Source: Sophora flavescens (Eukaryota; Streptophyta; Magnoliopsida; Fabales; Fabaceae). From it: a stretch of DNA of 64,000 bases. The position numbers and the translations under genes are program-made. Below the pieces are notes generated by a model that worked only from the letters and a program-made list of their open reading frames with translations, ran no database searches and was not told the DNA's origin. This document shows positions 1 through 10,512 of this stretch, piece after piece (the first letter of the stretch is position 1; the number at the start of each line of letters is the position of its first letter). The stretch covers positions 102,198,210 to 102,262,209 of the forward strand of contig CM061063.1 in NCBI GenBank assembly GCA_030762895.1, in the 5' to 3' direction.

Positions 1-1534
1 TTGAAAAAGATGCATGAAGAAAATCTATTTTCATAACCTACATTAAAAGGAATAAGTTTTCGTTAAATGAAAATGATTTTTGGAAATAAGATTTCAGAAG
101 CACTCGTCCAACACTGGAATAATATAAGCGCTTGTCCAACACTGGAGTAATAGAAGCGCTCGTCCAACACTGAAGCGCTCGTCCAACATAAGTGATAAAA
201 GCGGGCGTCCAATAAAGTGATACAAGTGCTCGTCCACTAAAGTGACAGAAGCGCTCGTCCACTAAAGTGATAGAAGTGCTCGTCCACTAAAGTGACAGAA
301 GTGCTTGTCCACTAAAGTAACAGAAGCGCTCGTCCACTAAAGTGGCATATGGAGCTCGTCTACCATGTGGAGCTCGTATACTAAATGGAGCTCGTCTACT
401 AGCCCATTCGAATGTAAAATCTTAATGGTTAGATGGATGCGGTTATTTTCAAGATGGACGCGAATTCTATAAGAACTATCAAAATCTTATTTCAAGAATC
501 AGAATCAAGAAAACAGATTCTGTTAATCAAATCCAAATCTGTTTTGATTGATCCCAACGACTATAACTTGTTTTCTATATAAAGAAGGATCAAAGGAACA
601 CTTTTACAGAACAACGAATATCGAATATCATAACACAAATCATTCATCATCTTTCTTGAGCTTATTATGAAAAAGAGTGTTTCGTTCTCATAAGTGCTTC
701 AATTTGTTTATCTGACTATTGAGAGTTAGGAATCAATTTTGTGTTTTACTTTTGATTGTAAAGAGAGAGGGAGTCTCTCTGAGTGATTAGGGTGAGGTAT
801 CCCTAAGGTTGAACATTGAGGCTCTTCACAAGAGTGTGGTATCTTGAGGTGAAGGAGTGCTATGTGGTGTAAAGGTTTTTTCAAGCTACCTGGTAAAGCT
901 TGTGTGTTAGTGTTTGAAATTCCACAGGTGGAGTGGGGCCTGGATGTAGGTCATAGTGGAGGTGACTGAACCAAGATAAATCTGGTTGTGTGGTATCTCT
1001 AAACTCAAACTCCTTAATTTCTGTTTATGTTCAAGAACCTGTGATTTTGATGTTTAAAGTTCAATATAATTTCTGTTCTTGATCTGTATAAACTTTATTG
1101 AAACCTGAGTTCGATTGTAATCAAGATCGTGTTATCTGCGTTCAAAACCGAGTTGATCAAAACCATTCTTGATTACCGAAATCGAACTAATTATCGAAAC
1201 TAAAAACATGCAAGTTTGTTCTTGATTGTTAATGCTTGTATCTGAAACTTGCATAACTTGTTCTTAATCTTTAAAGGTTTAAACAGTTTTTGTATTTTGT
1301 TATTACTGAGTTTTGAACCTGAATCTTTCTGAATTAATTCTGAATTAATCTTTCTTATCCTCATCACCTTCTATTCAAGATTTTATATAAACCCTTCATT
1401 GATTTTGTAAAAGATTCTGAGGCCACTAATCCGCAACTCTGATTTGAAAAGCTTTATGAAAAGTTTTTAAGAGGAAAATATTTTAAGAAAACTCAATTCA
1501 CCCCCCCTCTTGAGTCGTTGAAGCCAAAACAACA
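1..1534 (+). mobile_element. SIRE/Maximus-like Copia LTR, right part (solo LTR or LTR remnant)
   Basis: Long non-coding stretch with LTR architecture. A repeat-rich U3 is followed by a TATA box (TCTATATAAAG, about 574) and a long transcribed leader with a GGAGTGGGGCCTGGATGTAGG-like segment near 930-950. The end has the C-rich run CAATTCACCCCCCCTCTTG (about 1495-1513) and closes in AACAACA at 1534. From memory, the C-rich run and the GGATGTAGG segment are typical of the U5 end of SIRE-lineage Copia LTRs. Such LTRs are normally followed by a tRNA-Met primer site; here ATTGAATTAATAC follows instead, so no internal region is attached. The left end lies outside or near the window edge. Lineage is recalled, not searched. 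Confidence 0.55.
103..395 (+). repeat. 25-bp tandem repeat in the U3 of the Copia LTR
   Basis: About ten imperfect units of a GCTCGTCCACTAAAGTGACA-type sequence. The clean units begin at 228, 253 and 278, giving a 25-bp period. Units at the left end have CCAACACTGG in place of CCACTAAAG, and those at the right end degrade into GGAGCTCGTCTACTA. The array lies about 180-470 bp upstream of the LTR TATA box, a position where enhancer-like repeats occur in plant LTRs. Confidence 0.8.
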
Positions 1535-3342
1535 ATTGAATTAATACATAAAAAGTTATAAGCTTTTTGGTGAAAAATGACCTTTTTGCAATTATTGAAA
1601 AATATTTGGGGCAGAAAAGTGATTTCTGGAAAATTTGAGGGCAACTGAAAAATATTTCTAAAGAAGTTGGTTTGGCGTGATTTGGAGTTACAAATAAAAA
1701 GTTATAAGGTTTTAAGTGAAAAAAGACTATTTTGTAATTAATGAAAGTTTAGGGACTAAAATGCAATTTTTGAAAATGAATGTAATTCGACAGTTAGAAA
1801 CTTTTTTTCATGCTTATAAAACTGTTCTAAAACTCCAAAATGAGTTTTGGACTATTAAAGTGTAAAATCGTTGAAAAAGGATTTACGCGATTTACAAAAT
1901 TAACGACGTTCGGTCCAATTTTTAGGAATTTTGTATGAACGGTGTAAAATCAGTGCTTCAACATTTTCATATGAGTATTATAACCTAGGAGAATAATACA
2001 TTTGAGGTGAAGATCCATATCTTCAAAAGTAGGACTTTTTAAGCCTAAATTCAGTAAAAAGCGGTGAAACTGTCGTTAAACGTTTTTAAGGATTTTCAAG
2101 AAAATGCTTTGGAGAAATTGATACCTAAGTATCTCTGAGGTAAATTACTCTTGAAAATGGATTTGATTTTATCTAAAGATTTTGGTTTTAGGCCAAAAGG
2201 ATTTTTGTCTTCAAAGACGAGATTTTATTGTAAAATGTAAAAACCTAAGTCAAGAATGACTTAGTGAAATTAATAATTTATGACGTGGGGTGGAACACGA
2301 CCTTATGTCATAAAGTTTGGATAATTCATTATCCATATTTCATAAAATTTAATGGACTCTGAATGATTGGTTTTATTGAAAGCCAAAGAAAAAGGCTCAA
2401 CTAGAAAAGTATAGAGGAATAAATAAATTGGACCTATGTTCCAATCTCATAATGGGCTAGGATTTGTAAACAAATATTTTAAGAAAACTTTGCACAAAGA
2501 TAAAAGGTTACTTGAGAACTTTAGCTTGATGATTAAGTACCGGTGATTCGGACTTAAGACCATCTAGCATCTGTTACAGTTCGTTGAAGAATTCCTAAGG
2601 AATCACGATGTTATCCGATGGATGGACGAGAAGAACGCATTTTCGGAAAAGTTTGCCTAAACACATAGTGAAACTATGTTCTGTAAGACCGTTGTGCCTA
2701 GGAGATCGAGCTAACACTTTAATGCGGGTGCGAATTTCGTAGTGACGATCTATTGATGCTTGGGGGTGTCGGGGTATGAAATACCCATATAAGCCCAGTT
2801 GGTTGCTCATCTGTGGCATGGTGATCTTGCAATAAACCGACATACTCTACTAGACACTATGTATTTTCTGGTAGCGTAGGATGTTCCCGAAAATGCCAAT
2901 GTGCACGTTGATGACTCTGGACGCATTCTATTACCCAAGACTGGCGTAGTCCGGAACAATCCTCCGAACCACTCTCTCCGACTGTTTGTTAAAACCATGG
3001 TATAGGGAATCAGAGGTCATTCCTCAAGTCTTAGATGTCTCTTATCTAGGAAAAACGGTGCCTTGTGATTATGTTGCTGTGAAACATTATTATTTCTGTT
3101 GTGATGGATGATATAACTGTTTATTAATATTTGTACGTACCTGTGTGTCGTACCACTGCATGTCTGCGTTAAGTGTAAGATGAACGAAAATCTCACCTCA
3201 TTTCTATTTTTTATGGTTTGTTGTTTTCTATCTTGCGTTGGACGAAGATGACGACAACACTGCTTCTCCATCACACCCTGCTGGAGTTTGAGCGTACTTG
3301 GAGACATGGACACAGTCTTGAGGGCTTTAGTATAATGGATTT
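1535..3342. other. No gene recognised; AT-rich, repeat-like DNA
   Basis: Only short open frames without recognisable domains. Two related segments near 1549-1600 and 1697-1750 (both starting AAAAAGTTATAAG and running into a TTTTGCAATT/TTTTGTAATT stretch) show an old local duplication. 2520-3050 is less AT-rich and could belong to an unrecognised transposon, but I could not read a protein from it in any frame. Confidence 0.6.
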
Positions 3343-3598
3343 TGATAACCTGATTTTATATAGCTTAAAACCATGTCATCATTGCTACTATTCTTTGATT
3401 TTTGGCTATTAAAGGGATGAATTCTCATAAATTGTGATTACTTTTGCAGATTATTAAGAGTGGACTAAGTTGGAGCATAATTGGAGGGAAAATTGTATTT
3501 TTGGAGCTTAAAAACGAGGTGAATTAAGAGTTGGGGCATGAGACACAGCTGTGTGTTCTGATAGACACAGTTGTGTCTCCAAAAAGTGAATTTTCTCT
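3343..3598 (+). mobile_element. First 256 bp of an Athila-B LTR, inverted relative to the adjacent LTR
   Basis: Begins with the LTR terminus TGATAACCTG at 3343 and matches the reverse complement of 4800-5056 with only a few differences, including one pair of the CACAGCTGTG palindromes. It stops at TCTCCCCC, where it runs directly into the minus-strand primer-binding site at 3599. The five bases before it (GATTT) are not the polypurine tract, so 3343 behaves like an element/target boundary. Confidence 0.85.
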
Positions 3599-3616
3599 CC
3601 CCCGACAACGGCGCCA
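3599..3616 (-). promoter_or_regulatory. Primer-binding site, Athila-B element
   Basis: The reverse complement reads TGGCGCCGTTGTCGGGGG, which matches the plant Athila primer site (complementary to the 3' end of tRNA-Asp) at nearly all 18 positions. It lies six bases beyond the LTR end (ACGCAACA, at 3623), as in Athila elements. The site is exactly 18 nt long before the sequence switches to inverted LTR. Confidence 0.85.
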
Positions 3617-3622
3617 AAAACT

Positions 3623-5056
3623 TGTTGCGTGCAGAACACACTTAGGACAAGTGCACCCTGTCGCAATAGTAATAAAGGAATTTGAGTTCCAGATATCGTA
3701 CCCACAGGGATTAATTAATAATTACCAGATGAGAGAAATTGTTATGTTATTTAGACAAATCAAATTGGTGAAATGATGAATTTTAGAAAGGAACAACAAA
3801 AACAAGAGTTTGCAAGCAAGAACACAAATATACAGAAAGGAGGATTCAATTATGAGAAAGCCTAGGGTCAAGGTTTCACTTGCACTTTTAATTCCCAATT
3901 CCTAATTCTTTATGATTTTTGAATTAAGCAACATATATCAATCCCTCAACGAATTCTATTAATACGTTTGGTCATTCACTATTAATAATCTTTTCCTCGA
4001 ATTAATTTCCTATTTGGTCATGTAAGAAATTCAAATCCTGAGAAAGCATAAAGCGCGAAGAGGTTGATTAATCTAATTGATTAACCTAATTGAAAGATTA
4101 GGATTAAAGTTTGATCATGCAATAATCCTAACATCGATTATTCTATATGTTTGTCAATTAATTGCGGTACGGCCGCCGATCAATCAATCAACTCAAACAT
4201 GCCAAGAGTGATCAAAACTTAACATGAATTAAAGCAATAGAATAATCTATATGAAAGCAAAATCATGAAATCATATTAAATTAGGAAAAAGAGTTTCAAG
4301 TATCAAGATCCACCATAACCCCAGTAATGGTATTTAGCGATCCATAGAATAAAAGAAAACCAAATCCAAATAAAGGTACATGAAAAAACAAGGAAAAAGA
4401 ACCCCTTTTACAGTAGTAATCTCCACTCTGATTCTTCAAGCGCCTTGCCTTGCTCTTGAATCGCTCCAAAGGTTTGGAAGAACTCTCACAATAGCTAAAA
4501 CCCCCAAGAACAGTGTTTTAGCCGTCTCCCCCCCCATCGAAAAAATCCCCTAAACAAAGGTTCTAACCCTATTTAAACTAAAATAAAAAGGGTAAAACTG
4601 ACATTTTCAGAACAAACAGAATAGACACAGCTGTGTCTATTAGGGGACACAGCTGTGTCTCTTGGCAAAACCACGCTTCAGGGACTAGACACAGCTGTGT
4701 CTATTAGGAGACACAGCTGTGTCTCTCGGAAGAACAACGCATGCGATGGTTAGACACAGCTGTGTCTACATAGAGACACAGCTGTGTCGAACTCCGGGGG
4801 AGATAAAATCCACTTTTTGGAGACACAACTGTGTCTATCAGAACACACAGCTGTGTCTCATGCCCCAACTCTTAATTCACCCCGTTTTTAAGCTCCAAAA
4901 ATACAATTTTTCCTCCAATTATGCTCCAACTTAGTCCACTCTTAATAATCTGCAAAAGTAATCACAATTTATGAGAATCCATCTCTTTAATAGCCAAAAA
5001 TCAAAGAATAGTTGCAATGATGGCATGGTTTTAAGCTATATAAAATCAGGTTATCA
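3623..5056 (-). mobile_element. Athila-B LTR (1,434 bp)
   Basis: Read on the minus strand it begins TGATAACC at 5056, directly after a polypurine tract, and ends ACGCAACA at 3623, directly before the primer-binding site. It contains an array of GACACAGCTGTGTC palindromes and a TATA-like TTTAAATAG (about 4570). A 3' UTR precedes it and a PBS follows it, so it is joined to internal sequence on both sides. That arrangement is abnormal for a single element, which has a PBS only after its 5' LTR. Confidence 0.85.
4623..4858. repeat. Paired palindrome array AGACACAGCTGTGTCT in the Athila-B U3
   Basis: Eight copies of a 16-bp palindrome, AGACACAGCTGTGTCT, several perfect, at about 4623, 4645, 4687, 4709, 4752, 4774, 4821 and 4843. 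They form four pairs with a constant 22-bp spacing inside a pair and 64-69 bp between pairs. On the element's own strand the TATA-like TTTAAATAG follows about 50 bp downstream of the last pair. Confidence 0.9.
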
Positions 5057-5057
5057 A

Positions 5058-5094
5058 ACCACCTACACTTGAGTTTTGCTTGTCCTCAAGCAAA
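5058..5094 (-). promoter_or_regulatory. Polypurine tract plus GAGGAC-loop hairpin, Athila-B 3' end
   Basis: On the minus strand the order is TTTGCTTGAGGACAAGCAAA (5094-5075), a 4-nt spacer, AAGTGTAGGTGGT (5070-5058), then the LTR start TGATAACC. The first part folds into a perfect 7-bp stem with the loop GAGGAC. The purine-rich 13-mer sits where the plus-strand primer of an LTR retrotransposon is expected. The identical 13-mer occurs again at 21055-21067. Confidence 0.75.
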
Positions 5095-5212
5095 GAAATA
5101 ACGCTAAACTCAGGATTAACTTCAGCTTCCAAAGACATAAATCAAAGGGCTTTCATAACAAATGAATTCAGTCAAGCCAAGGATCAAAATCAGTCAAATA
5201 TGAGCAATCAGT

Positions 5213-6327
5213 ACCTAGTACAATTAAAAGCTTGAGTTTAACTAGCATCACTTCCTAATCAACAAATAAGGTCACTCAACTTTCCATCACTTGACTGATT
5301 AAGGACAAAGAGATCACACCAAACTTCTTCTAGGAAGATGCGTTACCGTAGGGTTGATTGTCAATCTCATCTCTACTTTCTTATTCACATGCACAACATG
5401 AATCAAAAGGACTTGCAATGGTTGTAACGGGGCTACGTGGGAACAATAATAGGTAGGATAAAAAGGATGGAGATATTTAGGATAAGTCACACCATAATAA
5501 AATCAGGTTGAAAAGAAAACAAGTGAAGCTCAATGCACAAGCACAAAATAATCTTTCACTTACAACCTTATTTCCATTATACTTCACCAAAAATCTTCCT
5601 TTTATCATATTTTTTATTTGAATCCATATGGATTGATTTTTCCTTTCTTTTTTTTCTTTTTCTTTTTTTTTTTTTGTCTTTTTTATCGCTTTCTGCTTTT
5701 CTACCCATCAACACACAGAAAACCTTCAATGACCTTTTATCAACCCATTTACATGCTTCACCCAATGTCAAGAATAATCAAAATAATCAAATACATTCAA
5801 CCTGAAATTCTCAAAAAGGGGTAAGCAAGGAAATTTCATATCAAGCTCAAATGGGGCAACTAAGGGAATAATTTTGTCAACGCAACTCAGGAGGTCAAGA
5901 AAAATAAATCCTAATCGCCTTAATCACCTTCAAGCATGCATGCGAATTATTGAAGTCTCAACAAGATATCAAAGCAAGTTCTAGAACACATAAACCTAGA
6001 GAAGTATCACTCCCAAAAGAAAATTGGATTCAAAATGAAAATCCAATCAATTTGGCACAAAACATACTTTCTGGGGCTAAGTTGAGAAGAAAACCAAATG
6101 CAAGCAAACAGGCTAATTTTCAACTAGGATCACATCATGTCATATCAAACTGGAAAAAGATCGCTTTGCAAAACAATCTCTCATAAGCAATGAGGTGCCC
6201 TTCGAAAAATATCTCTATCTGCCTAACATTTATTCGAAAAATTCAAAGTCACATCTTGCCTAATTGTTCACAATACTCAAGTGTAGTTCTTCACATTTCC
6301 AAAAATAAATGGGGTAATTAATTGGTA
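5213..6327 (-). repeat. Athila-B 3' UTR, left arm of a 1.1-kb inverted repeat
   Basis: Reverse-complement match to 21072-22188 over about 1.1 kb, with only scattered differences. On the minus strand it runs on through 5058 into the polypurine tract and LTR, so it is the natural 3' UTR of an Athila-B copy. Its other end, near 6327, is a rearrangement junction where plus-strand leader sequence begins. Open frames inside it are non-coding: they are low-complexity or run against the element. Confidence 0.9.
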
Positions 6328-7000
6328 CCCCGAGAAAGAAAGAAAAAACCCTATTTTTCTTGTTTACCCCTTCTCTACCTTATCTCCCCATCTCTCTTTC
6401 GTCTCTGTTTGCCTAAAAGCCACCACCGCAGCAGTTCCCTGCTCACTTCATCTCAGTCGTGCGTTGTGCTCAGTCCGTCCGCAAAAGCCGCCACTGCGGG
6501 CACCTCCATTTGGCCATCACCGCCGTGGCTCGCTGCTGTATTCCGATCAGCACGTCACTACCTCATTCCAGTTCCGTCTTCTTCTCTGTTCGCTCAGACC
6601 ACCACGACGCAGCAGCTTCTTTCGTCATCCCTGTTGCACGCGATTCTCCTCCACGCATCCATGCTCCGCCGCGCGTCCGTCTCTGCTGCTGCTATACGCT
6701 GCCCAATCTCTCATTGAGTTTCTTGTTTTGGGGTTTGGGGAACCATTGGGGTTAAGGTTGTTTGTGTTATACTGTATTCATCCCCTCTACCAGGTATGCT
6801 CCTCTAGATTACTCTTTTTCTGGCATTCACTCCCTCTTTCACTTGCTGAATGTTGAACATGATTTGTGATTTGGAGGTGGGGTGAGATTGCTTGTTACCA
6901 TTGCCAGATGTTCTTGATTTGGTTTACAACTCTCAATTTAGGAATTTTTTTTTTGGATTGTTATGGCTGTTACCTGTTATGCTGAACTAGGTTTGAACTT
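6328..7000 (+). other. Leader exon and start of intron of the Athila-B extra ORF
   Basis: Pyrimidine-rich leader beginning with AAACCCTATTTTTC, comparable to the leader before the extra ORF of element A (48700-49128). A good 5' splice site lies at CAG/GTATGC (after 6793). The rest looks like an intron and ends in GGTTTGAACTTGCTTG, where the sequence switches into gag. The same intron text recurs at 19436-19490, upstream of the acceptor that precedes the ORF at 19825. I infer that leader and ORF were once joined by splicing and are now separated by 12 kb of inserted DNA. Open frames here are C-rich and show no domain. Confidence 0.55.
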
Positions 7001-7855
7001 GCTTGGGATCAATTGACTCGCAAGTTCTTGGCTAAATATTTTCCTCCTTCGAAGTCTGCCAAGTTTAGAGCTGATATTACGAACTTTGCACAATATGAGC
7101 ATGAGTCCTTGTATGAAGCTTGGGAGCGCTTTCACGATTTGATTAGGAGATGCCCACATCATGGTTTTCCGGTGTGGCAACATTCAGATGTTTTATAATG
7201 GACTTTCTTCTCAGAATAGATCCAGTATTGATGCTGCATGCGGAGGAAGTATCTGTAAGAAAACTCCTGAAGAGGCGTATGCTTTGATTGAAAAGATGGC
7301 TGCCAATAATTATCAGTGGCCATAAGGTGATAGACATGTAGTCAAGAGGCCAGCTGGAGTTTATCAAGTGGAATCAAGTGCAGCCCTGGAGCTTAAATTG
7401 GAAGCTATCACTAAGAAATTGGAGACGTTGATGCAAGCACAGACACAATCCATACCTGCATCTCCTGTTCCTTGTGATCATTGAGGAATAGTATTACATG
7501 AGAGCATAGACTGCCAAGTAGGTAATCCTTTTGCCCAACCAGCTGAGGAGGCTAAGTATGTTCGCAATTCCAACCGGAATCATAATGATCCATTTAGTTC
7601 TACTTATAATCCTGGTTGGAGGAACCATCCCAACTTCTCTTACGGAGGTCAACAGAAGAACCAAAATCAGAATCAGGGCCAAAATCAGAATGTCTATATA
7701 CCACCACATTTGCAAAATCAAGGTCTTAGACAAGAAGATAGAATGTCGAGTCTTGAAGACACAATGTTGAAGTTCATAGAGAAGACTGATGGTAGAATTC
7801 AAACATTGGAAAATCAGATGTCTACTCTTGCAACATTAATGTCTCAAGGGTGCAA
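7001..7855 (+). pseudogene. gag: Athila-B gag fragment (capsid part, 5'-truncated)
   Basis: Starts in mid-protein at AWDQLTRKF. The following FPPSKSAKFRADI and EAWERFHDLIRRCPHHG segments are characteristic of the Retrotrans_gag domain of Athila elements and align with the gag of element A at about 43335-43500. A frameshift near 7190 (in the conserved FYNGL segment) and in-frame stops near 7323 and 7480 interrupt it. The later part is rich in Asn and Gln and includes a stretch likely to form a coiled coil (SSLEDTMLKFIEKTDGR...). The N-terminal third and the normal start are missing because of the junction at 7001. Not functional. Confidence 0.85.
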
Positions 7856-8717
7856 GGTACACTACCCACTCAAACCGAACCTAATCCAAAGGAGCAAGCT
7901 AAAGCTATCACCTTTAAGAGTGGCAAAGAATTAAGTGCCGTGCCTCAAAAAGAAGAACAAGTGGTTGCAAAAGAAAAGAAAGCTCTTATTGAAGGGAGCA
8001 CTTCTGAAGAGGGTAAAAAAGGTGAGGTTGATCATGAGCCAAGAAAGGTAAACATCCCTTTCCCTCAAAGGTTAAAAGATGAACATCATGATAAGCAATT
8101 TGCTAGATTTATGGAAATTTTTAGAAAATTGCATATAAATATTCCATTTGTTGAAGCTATATCTCAAATGCCCAAATATGCAAAATTTTTGAAAGAAATA
8201 ATTTCTAATAAAAGGAAATTAGAGGGCTTTGAGTTGGTGAGGTTGAATGAGGAATGCTCTGCTATTCTTCTTAAGAAATTACCACCTACATTGAAAGATC
8301 CAGGGAGTCTTACTATTCCTTGTTCCATTGGTAATTCTTATTTTGAAAAAGCATTATGTGATTTGGGTGCCAGTGTAAATCTAATGCCTTTCTGTCTTTA
8401 GAAAACTTGGCATACAGGAACCTCAACCCACTAACATCTCCTTGCAGTTAGCAGACAGATCCATTACTCACCCACATGGTATCGTGGAAGATGTTTTGGT
8501 TAAAGTCGACAAATTTGTTTTCCCTGCAGACTTTGTTGTTTTGGACATGGAAGAAGATGAGGAGATCCCAATTATTTTGGGAAGACCTTTCTTAGCAACA
8601 GGGAAGACGATAATTGATGTCCAACAAGGGAAGTTGACTTTATGTTTTGGTAATGAAGAAGTTGTTTTTAAAGTCTTCAATTCTATAAAAAAAACCTTCT
8701 TCTTTTGCTTCCTGTAA
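7850..8717 (+). pseudogene. Athila-B linker and aspartic protease
   Basis: A Lys/Glu-rich linker is followed by a conserved block (PFPQRL, FAKFLKEIISNKRKLEGFE-like) and the retropepsin core. The catalytic motif D-L-G-A-S is near 8360-8375 and the ILGRPFLAT flap/C-terminal motif near 8570-8600. A frameshift close to 8400, just after the active site, splits the domain into two frames. In an active element this protease would cut the Gag-Pol polyprotein inside the virus-like particle. Most of the motif is intact, so the decay is moderate. Confidence 0.85.
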
Positions 8718-9171
8718 TTTTATTTAGGATGTTGATGTCACTGATGTGGTTGTTTCTAGCAATTTTCAGGATCTAAGGGTAGAGGATGCTTTTGAGAAAA
8801 TTCTTACTATAGAGGATCATGATATATTGGTGGGCAATGAAGATGAAGAGATTTTGTTATATCTTGGAGCTCATCAATTGCAAGGAAAATGGAGAGATCG
8901 TCGGTTTGAGGAGTTGGAAAAGGGCAATGCTCCAAAGCCCAAGCCTTCGATTGAAGAAGCCCCGAGCTTGGTTTAAAACCTCTCCCCTCAAATCTTTAAT
9001 ATGCATTTTTGCAACCTCATTCTTCTTTGCCAGTGATATTATTTCTGCTGCTTTGACAGGTACCATGGAGGAACAGCTCATGAGAGTTTTGAGGGATAAT
9101 ATGGAAGCTTTGGGTGGACAATTCATGACATTAAGGGTATTAGTCCCGCCATTTGCACTCATAGGATTTAT

Positions 9172-10512
9172 ATGGAGGATGATTATGAGCCTCGAGCACT
9201 ACCTCAGCGCCGCCTCAACCCGAACATGAAGGAGGAGGTTAAAAAGGAAGTGGTCAAACTTCTTGATGCAGGTATTATCTATCCTATTTCTGACAGTAAA
9301 TGGGTAAGTCCTGTTCAATGTGTTCCTAAAAAAGGAGGTACCACTGTCATGGAAAATGATAATAATGAACTCATAGCGATAAGGAAAACAATGGGGTGGC
9401 GCATGTGCATTGATTATAGAAAAATAAATGAAGCCACTAGAAAAGATCATTTTCCTTTACCTTTTGTTGACCAGATGCTTGAAAAGTTAGCAGGGCACGA
9501 CTATTATTGTTGTTTAGATGGGTATTCCGGTTATATGAAAATACTAGTGACTTTACAAGATCAAGAGAAAACAACTTTTACTTGCCCATATGGTACTTTT
9601 GCATATAAAAGGATGCCATTTGGTTTATGAAATGCCCCCACCACTTTCCAAAGATGCATGATGGCAATTTTTTCTGATTTAATTGAGGAATGCATCGAAA
9701 TTTTCATGGATGATTTTTCTTTCTTTGGTTCCTCATTTGATAATTGTTTGCATAATTTAAATCTGGTGTTTAAAAGATGCAGGGACACTAATTTGGTGCT
9801 AAATTGGGAAAAGTGTCAATTCCTGGTGCAAGAGTGTATTATTTTGGGGCACAAGGTATCCACCAAAGGTATTGAGGTAGACCCTGCCAAGGTAGAGGTG
9901 ATTGTAAAATTACCTCCACCGAATTCTGTGAAGGCAGTGCGTAGTTTTTTGGGACATGCAGGTTTTTACAGGAGATTTGTTAAGGATTTTTCTAAAATTT
10001 CTAAGCCCATGAGAGACCTTTTGGTTAAAGATGCCACTTTTGATTTTTCTGATTTGTGCTTAAAGTCATTTAATTTATTGAAAGAAAAATTAGTTAGTGC
10101 CCCTGTTGTTGTGGTCCCTGATTGGACTCTTCCTTTTGAGTTAATGTGTGATGCTAGTGATATTACTGTGGGGGCGGTTCTGGGTCAAAGGAAAGATAAG
10201 GCATTTCATACTATATACTACGCTAGCCGCACTCTAGATGATGCTCAAAAGAATTACACTACCACAGAAAAAGAGTTGCTAGCAATAGTATTTGCTTTTG
10301 ACAAATTTCGTCATTGTCTTGTCCTTTCAAAGGTTGTTGTCTATACTGACCATTTTACTATTAAGCATTTGCTTGAAAAATAGGATGCGAAGCCTCGGTT
10401 GATTAGATAGATTATTTTGCTCCAAGAATTTGATTTGGAAATTAGAGATAAAAAGGGTACAGAGAATCTTGTGGCAGATCACCTGTCACGTCTTGACCAG
10501 AGTGTGATGTAA
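9172..10512 (+). pseudogene. Athila-B reverse transcriptase and RNase H
   Basis: Single reading frame with reverse-transcriptase motifs in order: WVSPVQCVPKKGG, WRMCIDYRKIN, FPLPFVDQMLE, CLDGYSGY, FTCPYGTFAYKRMPFGL, then the catalytic F-M-D-D-F box near 9700. RNase H follows, with CDASD, YYASRTL, TEKELLAIVFA and VYTDH. This is typical of Ty3/gypsy Athila. Four in-frame stops interrupt it: TGA at 9628-9630, TAG at 10381-10383 and 10408-10410, and TAA at about 10510. The catalytic residues survive but the polyprotein cannot be made in full without readthrough. Confidence 0.9.

Noticed and set aside
4623..4858. Regular short palindromes with spacers look superficially like a CRISPR array (also at 48345-48700 and 56206-56370).
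   Set aside because: The sequence is plant nuclear DNA inside LTRs. Spacers are not unique equal-length inserts, no cas genes exist, and the same arrays recur in both LTRs of one element.
5533..5824. Overlapping small open frames with Phe/Leu-rich products, repeated at 21574-21865.
   Set aside because: They are translations of a T-rich tract in a retroelement 3' UTR. Conservation between the copies only reflects the inverted repeat.
6322..6856. Three overlapping open frames of about 100-130 codons, Ser/Pro/Arg-rich.
   Set aside because: C/T-rich leader DNA open in several frames. No domain, and a splice donor lies inside.
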